Notes under the pieces: model-generated | Told to the model about the DNA's origin: nothing | Databases searched by the model: none | What the model saw: the letters and a program-made list of their open reading frames with translations, nothing else | Made by a program: the position numbers and the translations under genes | Assembly (NCBI RefSeq): GCF_025997995.1 | Contig: NZ_AP026683.1 | Location: 1,488,501 to 1,552,500 of the forward strand | Reading direction: 5' to 3' | DNA length: 64,000 bases | From: Sediminibacterium sp. TEGAF015 | Lineage (GTDB): Bacteria; Bacteroidota; Bacteroidia; Chitinophagales; Chitinophagaceae | In this document: positions 10,282 to 17,912 of the stretch, in pieces | How positions within the stretch are numbered: the first letter of the stretch is position 1 | How the letters are laid out: the number at the start of each line of letters is the position of its first letter

Positions 10282-11112
10282 CTATCGCAAACCAATAAAG
10301 TTGAGATCAGGTTTTTCTGCCACAAATTTTAATACATTACCTGCCAAGTCATTAATAAGAGTTACAAAATGCAAAAAGTATTCTTCATTCTTAACTTGTA
10401 ATGTCTCTAAATCTTCTTTTCCTGTGATAGGCTTAAAAAAATGGATGAATATATCAGCCGCTATTGATTTGATAGTATTATGTGTGTTCTTTGATACAAT
10501 CATGCCATCATGCGTAATAATGTTTCTAAGTATTGAAAGTAATTCATAAAAATTCTCCCAATTTGTCTTCCAATTAACATGATTCACTGGCACTTCCATT
10601 AATTGTTTGCATAAGGCTGAATTACTTTTTAAAAATTGTATTAGATGTCGGTTGTTTACGGTGTCAGTATTTAAGGATTTTGCTTTTAAATAGTTCTTGA
10701 TTTCAGAAGTTACCTTGTTTGCAAACTTTTTCCCTTTAATAGGACTTTCTAACAAGGGGAAGTATTTAAATTGAATGGTTTGCAGTAATAACAGTTCAAG
10801 CGAATTATAAATGCGAATTATAGAGACATTCATTACCCAAGCGAAAAAGTTATTACTCTGCTCAGTCAAATCATCAATTTCTATTGTCAAAACTTTGCTT
10901 GATGAGTGTAACCAACTTTTCAATCCATCGGATGAGATATCATAGATTGAAAACCCTGATTGATGAATCCATCTGTTATCTGGGTTGTCCGCTTTATATC
11001 GTTCGATTGAAATTGCAAGGAAGTGTTTCCAAAATCGAATATCTGTGTCAAGCTGGTGTACAGTGTCCTGATAATGGGTAAAAAAAGTCTTATAGTCTGA
11101 TTCCGTTTGCAT
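10282..11112 (-). CDS. Cassette H protein with HEPN-like RNxxxH motif
   Basis: 276 residues from the ATG at 11112, 29 bases inside the cassette boundary. A longer in-frame start at 11169 lies within the neighbouring attC-like site and would cross the recombination point, so it is rejected. The protein looks mainly helical and soluble. Near residue 200 it reads LLSILRNIITHDG, an R-N-x3-H pattern typical of HEPN RNases, which occur in toxin-antitoxin and abortive infection proteins. The motif alone does not prove activity. The stop codon is 7 bases from the attC-like site, so the cassette holds just this gene. Confidence 0.7.
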   Translation of the reverse strand: MQTESDYKTFFTHYQDTVHQLDTDIRFWKHFLAISIERYKADNPDNRWIHQSGFSIYDISSDGLKSWLHSSSKVLTIEIDDLTEQSNNFFAWVMNVSIIRIYNSLELLLLQTIQFKYFPLLESPIKGKKFANKVTSEIKNYLKAKSLNTDTVNNRHLIQFLKSNSALCKQLMEVPVNHVNWKTNWENFYELLSILRNIITHDGMIVSKNTHNTIKSIAADIFIHFFKPITGKEDLETLQVKNEEYFLHFVTLINDLAGNVLKFVAEKPDLNFIGLR

Positions 11113-11135
11113 AATGAGCTGTTCAAAAGCCTTGC

Positions 11136-11332
11136 AGGTAACGTTCAGGGCTTTGTGCAGGTGTGGCAATAGATGCTTGTCCAGCCCGAAATGTCAGCCC
11201 AATAATTGGTTGAAGATGAAGTTAATTTTTTTATTCATTAAAATTCCGTCAAGCCGGAACTTAGGTTGAAATGTATTCTGTTGCCGATTGTTATTCCGTC
11301 TAGCCACACTTGCACAAAACCTCTTGTTATGT
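11136..11332 (-). repeat. attC-like site G
   Basis: Minus strand: ACATAAC box, stem arm GGTTTTGTGC, bulge AA, GTGTGGC, spacer, GCCACAC, bulge CT, GCACAAAGCC, GTTACCT box. The layout matches the other sites although the bases differ. The ACATAAC end complements the start of cassette G (TTATGTGGC at 12058) over nine bases. Exchange point between 11142 and 11141. Confidence 0.8.
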
Positions 11333-11340
11333 GGCGTTTT

Positions 11341-12021
11341 TTAATTTATGGGATTCTTAATGACTGTTTTAAATTCTGGAATTTTAAATATGTCGTCATT
11401 TATTGATTCTTTTTTGTAACTAATAGCAGTTTGTAAAGTAGAACCGTTTAAACCTTCTTGTCTAATTTTTAATGGCAAACACCCAATTCTTTTTGCAATT
11501 TGCTCCCAATGACCATATTTGTACCCTTCAAAAAGAGTTGAGTCAATTTTAAAATAGTCGGTATTATACCATAAAGTCATTTGTCCAAACCTTGAAGTTA
11601 GTGTTACCGATTTGCAAGGAATATCTAAAATAGTATCTGTCATGTCGTTGTCTTTTATTTCTAAAAATGGATCCAAAGACTTCTTAGTGTCAACAGTTAT
11701 CGCTGTGTCATTATTGTCATTCCATGAATAAAGTAATTTGTCTGTGACATTATAGGCCTGCCAGCCATTTTGCTTTCCTGCATTGATGTCTGCAATATAT
11801 CTATTCCTTTTGTAATAGCATCTTTGAATAATGTGTTTTTGTTCTCCAAAGACTTCTTTCATTGATAGTTGCCAAGTGCTGTCATCAATTAGTGTCGTAT
11901 CAGGATTTACGGCTTCAATTTTGTAGGTTATCCAACCTTCGAAGATTTGTCCAAAAGATTTTGTAATGCTGAATATTATTCCAATTGTTACAAGACTAAA
12001 TTTAAAAAAGTTATTCATCAT
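11341..12021 (-). CDS. Secreted GLPGLI/DUF4412-like protein (cassette G)
   Basis: 226 residues with an N-terminal signal peptide (hydrophobic stretch, then KSFGQ) and no further membrane segment. The body has the alternating beta pattern, YKxEAxNPD-type start and late TLWYNTDYFKID segment seen in Bacteroidota periplasmic GLPGLI or DUF4412 proteins, whose function is unknown. The start codon is 37 bases from the cassette boundary and the stop 9 bases from the next attC-like site. No partner gene is in the cassette. Family assignment is tentative. Confidence 0.65.
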   Translation of the reverse strand: MMNNFFKFSLVTIGIIFSITKSFGQIFEGWITYKIEAVNPDTTLIDDSTWQLSMKEVFGEQKHIIQRCYYKRNRYIADINAGKQNGWQAYNVTDKLLYSWNDNNDTAITVDTKKSLDPFLEIKDNDMTDTILDIPCKSVTLTSRFGQMTLWYNTDYFKIDSTLFEGYKYGHWEQIAKRIGCLPLKIRQEGLNGSTLQTAISYKKESINDDIFKIPEFKTVIKNPIN

Positions 12022-12052
12022 ATTTTAAGTTTGGTATTTGTCTTAAAATGCC

Positions 12053-12218
12053 ACATAACGTCCGTGGCTTTACGCTGGTTGGATAATCTGTGTTACTACT
12101 GCTGGCTTGGCCACTAAAGACGCGATTAGCTAAAGCCAAATTACTGAAGCACAATTGAAATACCAAAGCTGATGGGCTATTGCTGAGCCTCCAACTGGCG
12201 TAAAGCCTTTTGTTGGTA
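12053..12218 (-). repeat. attC-like site F (166-bp type)
   Basis: One of four near-identical 166-bp sites. Minus strand: TACCAAC box, GGCTTTACGC, CAGTTGG, spacer with its own inner palindromes, CCAACCA, GCGTAAAGCC, GTTATGT box. The TACCAAC end complements the start of cassette F (TTGGTAGCT at 12798) over nine bases. Exchange point between 12059 and 12058. Confidence 0.85.
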
Positions 12219-12267
12219 GCTGGTCGTATAGTTTGTTAATAAATGATTTACTTAATAATAGCTAAAA

Positions 12268-12750
12268 TTACTTGCCGAGTAATTCATTTAAGCATCTATT
12301 AATTGCTTCCCGAATATCATCTACTTCTGTTTCGCCCTGGCCTTCGGCTGTACAAGCGCATACCAAACTCTTTGATTTTGATGATATAAATTGAATTGTC
12401 ACTTCGATTGTGTAGCCACCTAGTCCAGTTTTTCGTCTACCACTTTCGCCATAATTAACAATAAGTGTCTCTTCTGAAAACTCAGATTTTAAATCAGGTA
12501 ATTTTATAAAACCCTTTTTAGATAAAATCCCTGTAATAACTTCTCCGGGATTAATGTTCTTACTAGAAGAATAAAACTGACCAGAAATTGTTGCGCCCGA
12601 ACTAGAAGTCAAACTACCAGTTGGAGTAACATAAAAATATTTAAACCTATACATCGAATCATTTTTATTACTAGTTACAGGTTTTAGTGGAGAACAACCA
12701 GATAAAGAGCCGGTCAAACAGAGAATTAATAAAAAATTGATCCATTTCAT
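12268..12750 (-). CDS. Small lipoprotein (cassette F)
   Basis: 160 residues. A signal peptide ends in the lipobox LSGC (Cys19), so the mature protein should be lipid-anchored in the cell envelope. The remainder is Ser/Thr/Gly-rich beta-type sequence with a CAC pair and an acidic helical tail (EVDDIREAINRCLNELL). No family recognised. It starts 48 bases from its cassette boundary and is the only gene in the cassette. The 50 bases after the stop are short of the 6-15 typical here but contain no other frame. Confidence 0.7.
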   Translation of the reverse strand: MKWINFLLILCLTGSLSGCSPLKPVTSNKNDSMYRFKYFYVTPTGSLTSSSGATISGQFYSSSKNINPGEVITGILSKKGFIKLPDLKSEFSEETLIVNYGESGRRKTGLGGYTIEVTIQFISSKSKSLVCACTAEGQGETEVDDIREAINRCLNELLGK

Positions 12751-12792
12751 AATTCAATATTAAAATTCTTGAAGTATTACATTAAAACTAGC

Positions 12793-12958
12793 TACCAACG
12801 TCCGTGGCTTTACGCTGGTTGGACAATCCGTGTTAATACTGCTGGCTTGGCCACTAAAGACTCGATTAGTTAAAGCCAATTTACTGAAGCTCATTTGAAA
12901 TACCTAAGCTGATGGGCCATTGCTGAACGTCCAACTGGCGTAAAGCCTTTTGTTGCCT
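12793..12958 (-). repeat. attC-like site E (166-bp type)
   Basis: Near-identical to sites C, D and F in arms and spacer. Outer box AGGCAAC complements the start of cassette E (TTGCCTGCA at 13552) over nine bases; distal box GTTGGTA belongs to cassette F. Exchange point between 12799 and 12798. Confidence 0.85.
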
Positions 12959-12963
12959 GCAGT

Positions 12964-13509
12964 TTATAGCTTTTTAACTCCCATCTTAATGTAATTTTCA
13001 ATTTCTTTTATACTGTCCCTATTGTTTGCCCAGTTTGGATTAGTAATTATTTCCTTCATTTTTTGAAATAATGCACTACAATCAAATAAAAGATCTGTAT
13101 AGTTGTTTTTTAATCCTTCAAAGTCTATTAAAAGTTGTTCATAGTCTGCTTTTAGTTTATTTAGTGTTTGTCGCAATACACGTTCTTCAACAAGAAAGTT
13201 TTCAACTTTGTTACTTTCAATCTCAAACTCAGAAAACCTTTTTAATAATCTATCTCTTTGAGTAGTTATAGATTTTAAGTTAAGTTCGAGGCTCTCATTT
13301 TTTCGTTTTAAATTAAGAGCTTCATTCAAGTCTATGTCTTTATCTAAATATGGCTTTAACGCTATCATTAAAGTCATTACTTGTGATCTAACATATTTAT
13401 AGTCTGATATGTCAATTTTCTTGTCACTTGTAATATTATGCTCGTCAATAAGTTTTGTAAATTCTCCAAACTTATTTGTAATATCTTCCAAATAGCTTGC
13501 ATAGCCCAT
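12964..13509 (-). CDS. Coiled-coil protein of unknown function (cassette E)
   Basis: 181 residues, no signal peptide or membrane segment. Residues about 60-150 show heptad-like Leu/Ile spacing with many Glu, Lys and Arg, indicating a long coiled coil; both ends look helical. No catalytic motif or known family seen. The start is 43 bases from the cassette boundary and the stop 6 bases from the attC-like site. It could be a structural or regulatory protein; nothing more can be supported. Confidence 0.65.
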   Translation of the reverse strand: MGYASYLEDITNKFGEFTKLIDEHNITSDKKIDISDYKYVRSQVMTLMIALKPYLDKDIDLNEALNLKRKNESLELNLKSITTQRDRLLKRFSEFEIESNKVENFLVEERVLRQTLNKLKADYEQLLIDFEGLKNNYTDLLFDCSALFQKMKEIITNPNWANNRDSIKEIENYIKMGVKKL

Positions 13510-13546
13510 AGAATATATAGTTTGCTTGTGATGTCAAATAAGTTGC

Positions 13547-13712
13547 AGGCAACGTCCGTGGCTTTACGCTGGTTGGATAATCTGTGTTACTGCTGCTGGC
13601 TTGGCCACTATAGACTCGATTAGTTAAAGCCAAATTACTGAAGCTCACTTGAAATTCCAAAGCCGATGGGCCATTGCTGACAGCCCAACTGGCGTAAAGC
13701 CTTTTGTTAGCT
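13547..13712 (-). repeat. attC-like site D (166-bp type)
   Basis: Near-identical to sites C, E and F. Outer box AGCTAAC, extended to TGCAGCTAA, is the exact complement of the start of cassette D (TTAGCTGCA at 14249). Distal box GTTGCCT belongs to cassette E. Exchange point between 13553 and 13552. Confidence 0.85.
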
Positions 13713-13720
13713 GCATAATT

Positions 13721-14224
13721 TCAGATTTTATTCTTATTATTCAACTTTAACCACCAAACATATACTCGAGATGTTAATTTAATTTCCCATTTTAAATGAT
13801 GAATAAATACATGTATTGGGTGTAAAGGTTTTAGTGGATTTTCTTTTAAAACTTGCTGAACCATAAAGAGATTAAAATCTCCATTTTGAGCATTTGGCTT
13901 AAATCTCATCAGATTTGAAGTATACTTTTTATAATAATTGGGGAATAAAATAAAGCTGTAATCAAAATATTCAAGTTTATTAAAAAATTGATCAATTTCA
14001 GATTCGCTAATGCTGGTTTTAAAAGATGCTAGGTTTACTACATTTATTCCTTTGAGTAATGGAAGGCCGATTTTTTCTCTCTCTCCTTCTTTAATTGTTG
14101 TAGCATTATTCTGAGGACGAGGGAGTTTCTCTCGAAAATTTTTAACAACTTTATAGTAAGTTAAATTCTTTTCATAGAGTGGCCTAATACCCAGAGACAG
14201 TATGTTTAATAATTGATTTATCAT
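13721..14224 (-). CDS. Unknown protein (cassette D)
   Basis: 167 residues, basic and rich in Lys, Asn and aromatic residues, without signal peptide or clear membrane segment. It contains FFNKLEYFDYSFILFPNYY and a C-terminal aromatic stretch ending VYVWWLKLNNKNKI. I recognise no family. It starts only 25 bases from the cassette boundary and ends 9 bases from the next attC-like site, which supports it as a true cassette gene despite lack of homology. Confidence 0.6.
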   Translation of the reverse strand: MINQLLNILSLGIRPLYEKNLTYYKVVKNFREKLPRPQNNATTIKEGEREKIGLPLLKGINVVNLASFKTSISESEIDQFFNKLEYFDYSFILFPNYYKKYTSNLMRFKPNAQNGDFNLFMVQQVLKENPLKPLHPIHVFIHHLKWEIKLTSRVYVWWLKLNNKNKI

Positions 14225-14243
14225 TCAGGAGAAATTATTTTGC

Positions 14244-14409
14244 AGCTAACGTCCGTGGCTTTACGCTGGTTGGAAAATCCGTGTTACTACTGCTGGCTTG
14301 GCCACTAAAGACTCGATTAGCTAAAGCCAAAATACTGAAGTTCAATTGAAATAACTTAGATGAAGGGCTATTGCTGAACCTCCAACTGGCGTAAAGCCTT
14401 TTGTTAGCT
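14244..14409 (-). repeat. attC-like site C (166-bp type)
   Basis: Near-identical to sites D-F. Outer end CAGCTAAC, extended to GCGCTACAGCTAA, complements the start of cassette C (TTAGCTGTAACGC at 15059) at 12 of 13 bases. Distal box GTTAGCT belongs to cassette D. Exchange point between 14250 and 14249. Confidence 0.85.
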
Positions 14410-14416
14410 GTAGCGC

Positions 14417-14752
14417 TTATAGATCTAAAACAATTGAAATATTTTTTCTTAGTTTGTTAATTTGCTCTTCACTAAGCTTACCGAGCTTTTGAATAAGTCT
14501 TTTATTGTCTATAGCTCTAATTTGATCTACAAGAATATCGCTTGGCTTGTCAAGTTGATTTTTCTTAAGTTGTACTCTTAGAATGTCAATATCAGGCTGA
14601 ACATTAGATGTAATGGGGCAAATCAAGGTTGACAAATGATGTGAATTGAGTAAGTCTGTTTGAACAATTACAACTGGTCTTGTTTTACCAGGCTCTGTCC
14701 CCTTACTTGGGTTTAAATCTGCAAGCCAGATGTCATACTGTTTAATTTTCAT
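14417..14752 (-). CDS. PemK/MazF-type mRNA interferase toxin (cassette C)
   Basis: 111 residues from the ATG at 14752, which sits inside the last codons of the antitoxin gene. PemK/MazF family features: KIKQYDIWLADLNPSKGTE at the start, GKTRPVVIVQ, LSTLICPIT, and VDQIRAID with the conserved Arg. Such toxins cleave RNA at short motifs and stop translation. The 11-base overlap with the antitoxin is typical of coupled toxin-antitoxin genes. Toxin-antitoxin cassettes are common in chromosomal integrons, where they help keep the array. A longer start at 14773 is possible but begins before the family motif. Confidence 0.9.
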   Translation of the reverse strand: MKIKQYDIWLADLNPSKGTEPGKTRPVVIVQTDLLNSHHLSTLICPITSNVQPDIDILRVQLKKNQLDKPSDILVDQIRAIDNKRLIQKLGKLSEEQINKLRKNISIVLDL

Positions 14753-14978
14753 CAACGAACTTTTCAAATTCATGAAGAACTTTTAAGGAATCTTTCATTG
14801 TCAATTTAGATTCTTTCAAAAGTTTGTTTTTAAGTATTTTCCTTTTATTAAATTGATTGTATAGACTTACAGCTTCATTTATGTATCTGTTTCTTGCTTG
14901 GTTAAGCTGTGTAGTTATTTCTTCAGCCTCTTCAAATGTTATGTCATCAAGTTTTAACGAAAGCGTTTTCATATACAT
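14742..14978 (-). CDS. Antitoxin of the MazF-type pair (cassette C)
   Basis: 78 residues (or 76 from the second ATG at 14972). The N-terminus MKTLSLKLDDITFEEAEE followed by a helical RNRYINEAVSLYN segment suggests a ribbon-helix-helix DNA-binding domain, with a charged C-terminal tail (HEFEKFVDEN) that would bind the toxin. First gene in the cassette, 81 bases from the boundary. Likely represses its own operon, as such antitoxins do. Confidence 0.8.
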   Translation of the reverse strand: MYMKTLSLKLDDITFEEAEEITTQLNQARNRYINEAVSLYNQFNKRKILKNKLLKESKLTMKDSLKVLHEFEKFVDEN

Positions 14979-15053
14979 TAAAATTTATACAAAGGTATAT
15001 ACTAATTGTATATACTACAAATTCTTTCTTCAAATCAAACTTAATCGCGTTAC

Positions 15054-15185
15054 AGCTAACGTTTTGCGGCTTGGCGAAGGTGGCGATTTTTACCACAAAT
15101 GTTGATGCGGAGAACCAAACTTTGATTAACCACAAATGTGTCTGCGGAGCACTGAACCGCCACTTTTGCCAAACCGCTGTTATGC
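15054..15185 (-). repeat. attC-like site B
   Basis: 132 bp. Minus strand: GCATAAC box, GGTTTGGC, bulge AAAA, GTGGCG, spacer of about 50 nt, CGCCAC, bulge CTTC, GCCAAGCC, GTTAGCT box. The GCATAAC end complements the start of cassette B (TTATGCGT at 17366) over eight bases. Exchange point between 15060 and 15059. Open frames across this stretch are not genes. Confidence 0.8.
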
Positions 15186-15327
15186 GTTCGCCCTTCTTTT
15201 CCTGTAATAGTTTTAGTATCCAATATTGATGTCTTTTTTAGGTAATATTAAATACAAAAAGCAGACTTCAAAGATAAATAACATCTTCAAAATCCGCTTA
15301 AAAAGTAATGAAATTTGTCTATTTAGG

Positions 15328-15510
15328 TTAGATTTTTTCAGCAATGGGAAAGTCAATTTCAAACTCTGTCAAGTTGTGTAAATAGTTGCTGATAATTTTA
15401 TCGCCAACAACTATTATTACATCTATCATATTGGCTTCGTTGTAACCTGCTCCAAAAAATGCTTCTCTGCTTTCTTCGTTTGCACGTCCACGGTTTTTAT
15501 TGCAGTAATT
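15328..15510 (-). pseudogene. 3' fragment of a second AhpD-like gene (cassette B)
   Basis: The frame reads an approximately 57-codon copy of the end of the gene at 16081-16629: REAFFGAGYNEANMIDV, GDKIISNYLHNL, IDFPIAEKI, then a stop. Differences are scattered, so it is an old duplicate rather than an assembly repeat. There is no start codon and the upstream part of the gene is absent. It fills the otherwise gene-free 15186-15625 stretch, next to an inverted repeat. It is probably a leftover of a tandem duplication or of an earlier gene in this cassette. Confidence 0.85.
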
Positions 15511-15555
15511 TTTCTATTTTTAAAAGAATAATTGTTTCGGTAATATTACAATTGC

Positions 15556-15617
15556 CCCCTCGGTAAAAACGCCTTTTTTGATGTAAAAATATAAACCAGA
15601 GCGTTTATACTGAGGGG
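15556..15617. repeat. Inverted repeat beside the AhpD-like fragment
   Basis: Arms CCCCTCGGTAAAAACGC and its near complement match at 15 of 17 positions around a loop of about 27 nt. It lies just downstream of the RclC-like gene. There is no clear T-run to make it a terminator. It may mark the breakpoint of the duplication that left the fragment at 15328-15510. Confidence 0.5.
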
Positions 15618-15625
15618 ATAAAAGA

Positions 15626-16060
15626 CTACTTTTCTTCCAAACCTGCTTCATTATAAACCACCATCAACGAAATACCCAATGCCATAATATCTTTCAAAAC
15701 AAAAAAGTCCGTAATGGGTACACCATCAACTATTTTATTAATACCCGGTGTTGTTAATAAAAAACTTAAGGTGGTACAAAAAATAATCACTGCTGCCCAG
15801 CCAAATATTTTTCCAACTTGAGGTTTAAATAAACTCCATATTAAACCAATACCAACAATGATTTCGAAAAGCCCAATGATATTTGAAACGACTTGAACAC
15901 TCAACAATTTGTACAGCCACGACATTAAAAAGTGATTTTCAACTAAAGGTTTTATGCCTGCTGCTTCCGACGGTGTGAATTTAAAAAAACCAATCCAAAG
16001 TAATACAACGACTACACCTAAAACGGCTATTTTATAGCCTAACTTATTTATTTTACTCAT
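15626..16060 (-). CDS. DUF417 membrane protein, RclC/YkgB-like (cassette B)
   Basis: 144 residues with four predicted membrane segments (about 8-27, 50-72, 82-100, 118-138). The phrase WIGFFKFTPSEAAGIKPLVENH is characteristic of DUF417/YkgB proteins; E. coli RclC of this family is linked to reactive chlorine resistance. It follows the AhpD-like gene by 20 bases, so they are probably co-transcribed. A role in oxidant stress at the inner membrane is inferred from the family and neighbours. Confidence 0.85.
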   Translation of the reverse strand: MSKINKLGYKIAVLGVVVVLLWIGFFKFTPSEAAGIKPLVENHFLMSWLYKLLSVQVVSNIIGLFEIIVGIGLIWSLFKPQVGKIFGWAAVIIFCTTLSFLLTTPGINKIVDGVPITDFFVLKDIMALGISLMVVYNEAGLEEK

Positions 16061-16080
16061 TTTATTTATTTTTAAAAGAA

Positions 16081-16629
16081 TTATAATTTTTCAGCAACAG
16101 GAAAATCAATTTCAAAAACTGTTAGATTGTGTATGTAATTACTGATAATTTTGTCACCAACAACTATTATTACATCTATCATATTTGCTTCGTTGTAACC
16201 TGCTCCAAAAAATGCTTCTTTGCTTTCTTCGGTTGCTCGTCCACGATTTTCAACTGCTGATGCTGTGAATTTTGCCAAAGCGTCTAACTTACTGTCGAAA
16301 CTTGCTGTTCCTTTACGAATTTCTAAAATTTGTTCGTCTGAAAAACCATTCATTTTTCCTAATGCTGTGTGAGCCGATTGGCAATAACGACAACCATTAA
16401 TTTGACTTGTTACCAAGTTTATCACTTCTCTTTCTTTGGCTCTTAATGTGCTTTTTCGATTTTGAAGCGTTAAATAGTCGCCTAATGCTGTTTCATTTTT
16501 AGCGAAATAGGCATACAAATTAGGAACAAAACCTAAACCTTTTTGGAGGTTGTCAAACATACCTTGATTGTTTGCAGATACTTCTTCTCTTGTTGGAACC
16601 GTGTAAGTTCTTTTTTCTGATGTTGTCAT
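16081..16629 (-). CDS. Carboxymuconolactone decarboxylase/AhpD-like peroxidase-related protein (cassette B)
   Basis: 182 residues. The AhpD core motif is present: INGCRYCQSAHTALGKMNG, with the CxxC redox pair and downstream His, at about residue 78-96. The C-terminal third (GAGYNEANMIDVIIVVGDK, then SNYIHN) fits the peroxidase-related subgroup. Such proteins act as thiol-dependent peroxide reductants. It sits between a Crp/Fnr regulator and an RclC-like protein in one cassette. A truncated second copy of its 3' end lies at 15328-15510. Confidence 0.88.
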   Translation of the reverse strand: MTTSEKRTYTVPTREEVSANNQGMFDNLQKGLGFVPNLYAYFAKNETALGDYLTLQNRKSTLRAKEREVINLVTSQINGCRYCQSAHTALGKMNGFSDEQILEIRKGTASFDSKLDALAKFTASAVENRGRATEESKEAFFGAGYNEANMIDVIIVVGDKIISNYIHNLTVFEIDFPVAEKL

Positions 16630-16732
16630 TTTATTATTTTTTAAATATTGTTTGTCTTTATTGACGATACAAAGGTGCGATGACTTACAATAGATAAAAA
16701 TGATGTAGTTTAGGAAATTTGGTTGATGTAGT

Positions 16733-17317
16733 TCAACTTTTCTTTGAAACCCTTTTATTTCTTATTCTGGATAAAAATTCAGTCGTCATTCCTAAATAAG
16801 AAGCTAAAGCATATTGAGGAACTCTTTGCACGATTTGAGGATATTTATTTGAAAAAGTTTCGTAGCGTTCTTCGGCTGTTTGGGTTAGGTTTGAAATTAT
16901 TCTTCTCTGTTGAGCAGCAAGTCCTCGTTCTGCCATTATCCTAAAAAAAGTTTCAAATTTGTGATTTTGTAATTTTAGTTCTTGTTCTTTTTCATAGTCA
17001 AGTTGTAAAATTATGCTGTCTTCTAATGCAACCACAAACATTGTCGCAGGTTGTTGAAAAATATAGCTGTTATAATCTGTAATCCACCAGTCATCAATGG
17101 CAAAAGTAATTGTGTGTTCTTGCCCTTCATCAGCCACAACATAAGCCCTAAATGCTCCTTGCAAAACATAGTGTCTGTGCTTGGCTATAAAGTTTGGTTG
17201 AACTATGAATTGTCGTTTTTTAATTTTTTCTTCTTTGAAACAAGAACTAAAAAGCTTCTTTTCTTCTTCTGTCAGTTTTACAAACTTGTCAATATATGAA
17301 GTTATTTTGTTTGTCAT
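16733..17317 (-). CDS. Crp/Fnr-family transcription regulator (cassette B)
   Basis: 194 residues. N-terminal cyclic-nucleotide-binding-like beta barrel (residues about 20-115, including HYVLQGAFRAYVV and HTITFAIDDWW) and a C-terminal helix-turn-helix (QYALASYLGMTTEFLSRIRNK). The usual cAMP-binding RxS motif is not evident, as in many Bacteroidota members. First gene of the cassette, 49 bases from the boundary and 103 bases before the AhpD-like gene, so it probably controls the two redox genes that follow. Regulation of this cassette is inferred. Confidence 0.88.
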   Translation of the reverse strand: MTNKITSYIDKFVKLTEEEKKLFSSCFKEEKIKKRQFIVQPNFIAKHRHYVLQGAFRAYVVADEGQEHTITFAIDDWWITDYNSYIFQQPATMFVVALEDSIILQLDYEKEQELKLQNHKFETFFRIMAERGLAAQQRRIISNLTQTAEERYETFSNKYPQIVQRVPQYALASYLGMTTEFLSRIRNKRVSKKS

Positions 17318-17360
17318 TTAGTCTAATGTTGATGATTAGTAGTGTCGCTCATAGGGTGAC

Positions 17361-17494
17361 GCATAACGGTTTGGGTATTGCCGAAGGCGGGGATTTTTTT
17401 GCACAGAACTTCAATAGAAATACCGCAGTTCAAATATTACAGAAAAGTTGATTAGAATTCCTTCAGCCCCGCTTTTGGCAATACCTTGTTAGTG
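17361..17494 (-). repeat. attC-like site A
   Basis: 134 bp. Minus strand: CACTAAC box, GGTATTGCC, bulge AAAA, GCGGGG, spacer, CCCCGC, bulge CTTC, GGCAATACC, GTTATGC box. The end CACTGCCACTAA complements the start of cassette A (TTAGTGGCAATG at 20387) at 11 of 12 bases. Exchange point between 17367 and 17366. Confidence 0.82.
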
Positions 17495-17508
17495 GCAGTG
17501 CATTTGAT

Positions 17509-17910
17509 TTAAAGCGTTATAGGCATTATATCCCATTCGCTATTTAACAAACGGTGGATATAACAACGGTCGGCTTGTTTTATCAATTCTTCTTTCTGCT
17601 CTTCGGAAAGATTACCTTCAATAATCATTTTAATTTGAATAGTGGTTTTTAGCCCTCCTTCCCCTCTTGCTACTTCTTGCACTAGTTCGGCTGTTACATT
17701 CTCTATCTCCCAGTTGTTTTTGCGAGCAATAAAACGGACAGTTCCGACTTTGCACATTGCCAAACCGCTTAAAACAAGTTCTGAGGGTGCTAAACCTAAA
17801 TCTGTTCCTTTACTTGTGATAGGTTCGTCACCAATAATGGTGTGCTTACCATTAGTGATAATACTTTGGAAGCCTTCTTCAATGTTTTTAATTTTAATTA
17901 CTGTTGCCAT
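17509..17910 (-). CDS. OsmC-family peroxiredoxin (cassette A)
   Basis: 133 residues, full length for the family. The two OsmC/Ohr cysteines are present in GLAMCKVGTV (about residue 52) and ADRCYIHRLL (about 117). Family members reduce organic hydroperoxides using thiols. Last gene of cassette A, 15 bases before attC-like site A and 2 bases after the membrane protein gene upstream. With the Msr and TlpA-like genes it makes a redox-repair set. Confidence 0.9.
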   Translation of the reverse strand: MATVIKIKNIEEGFQSIITNGKHTIIGDEPITSKGTDLGLAPSELVLSGLAMCKVGTVRFIARKNNWEIENVTAELVQEVARGEGGLKTTIQIKMIIEGNLSEEQKEELIKQADRCYIHRLLNSEWDIMPITL

Positions 17911-17912
17911 TT

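Noticed and set aside
11113..11169. Longer start for the cassette H gene
   Set aside because: It begins inside attC-like site G and would cross the cassette boundary at 11141.
12053..14409. Four near-identical 166-bp units as a CRISPR array or insertion sequence
   Set aside because: Units are too long and too widely spaced for CRISPR, the intervening stretches are coding, and no transposase or target duplication is present; boundary complementarity fits attC instead.
14857..15229. Plus-strand open frames across 14.86-15.23 kb
   Set aside because: They lie opposite the antitoxin gene and across attC-like site B, with no recognisable protein features.
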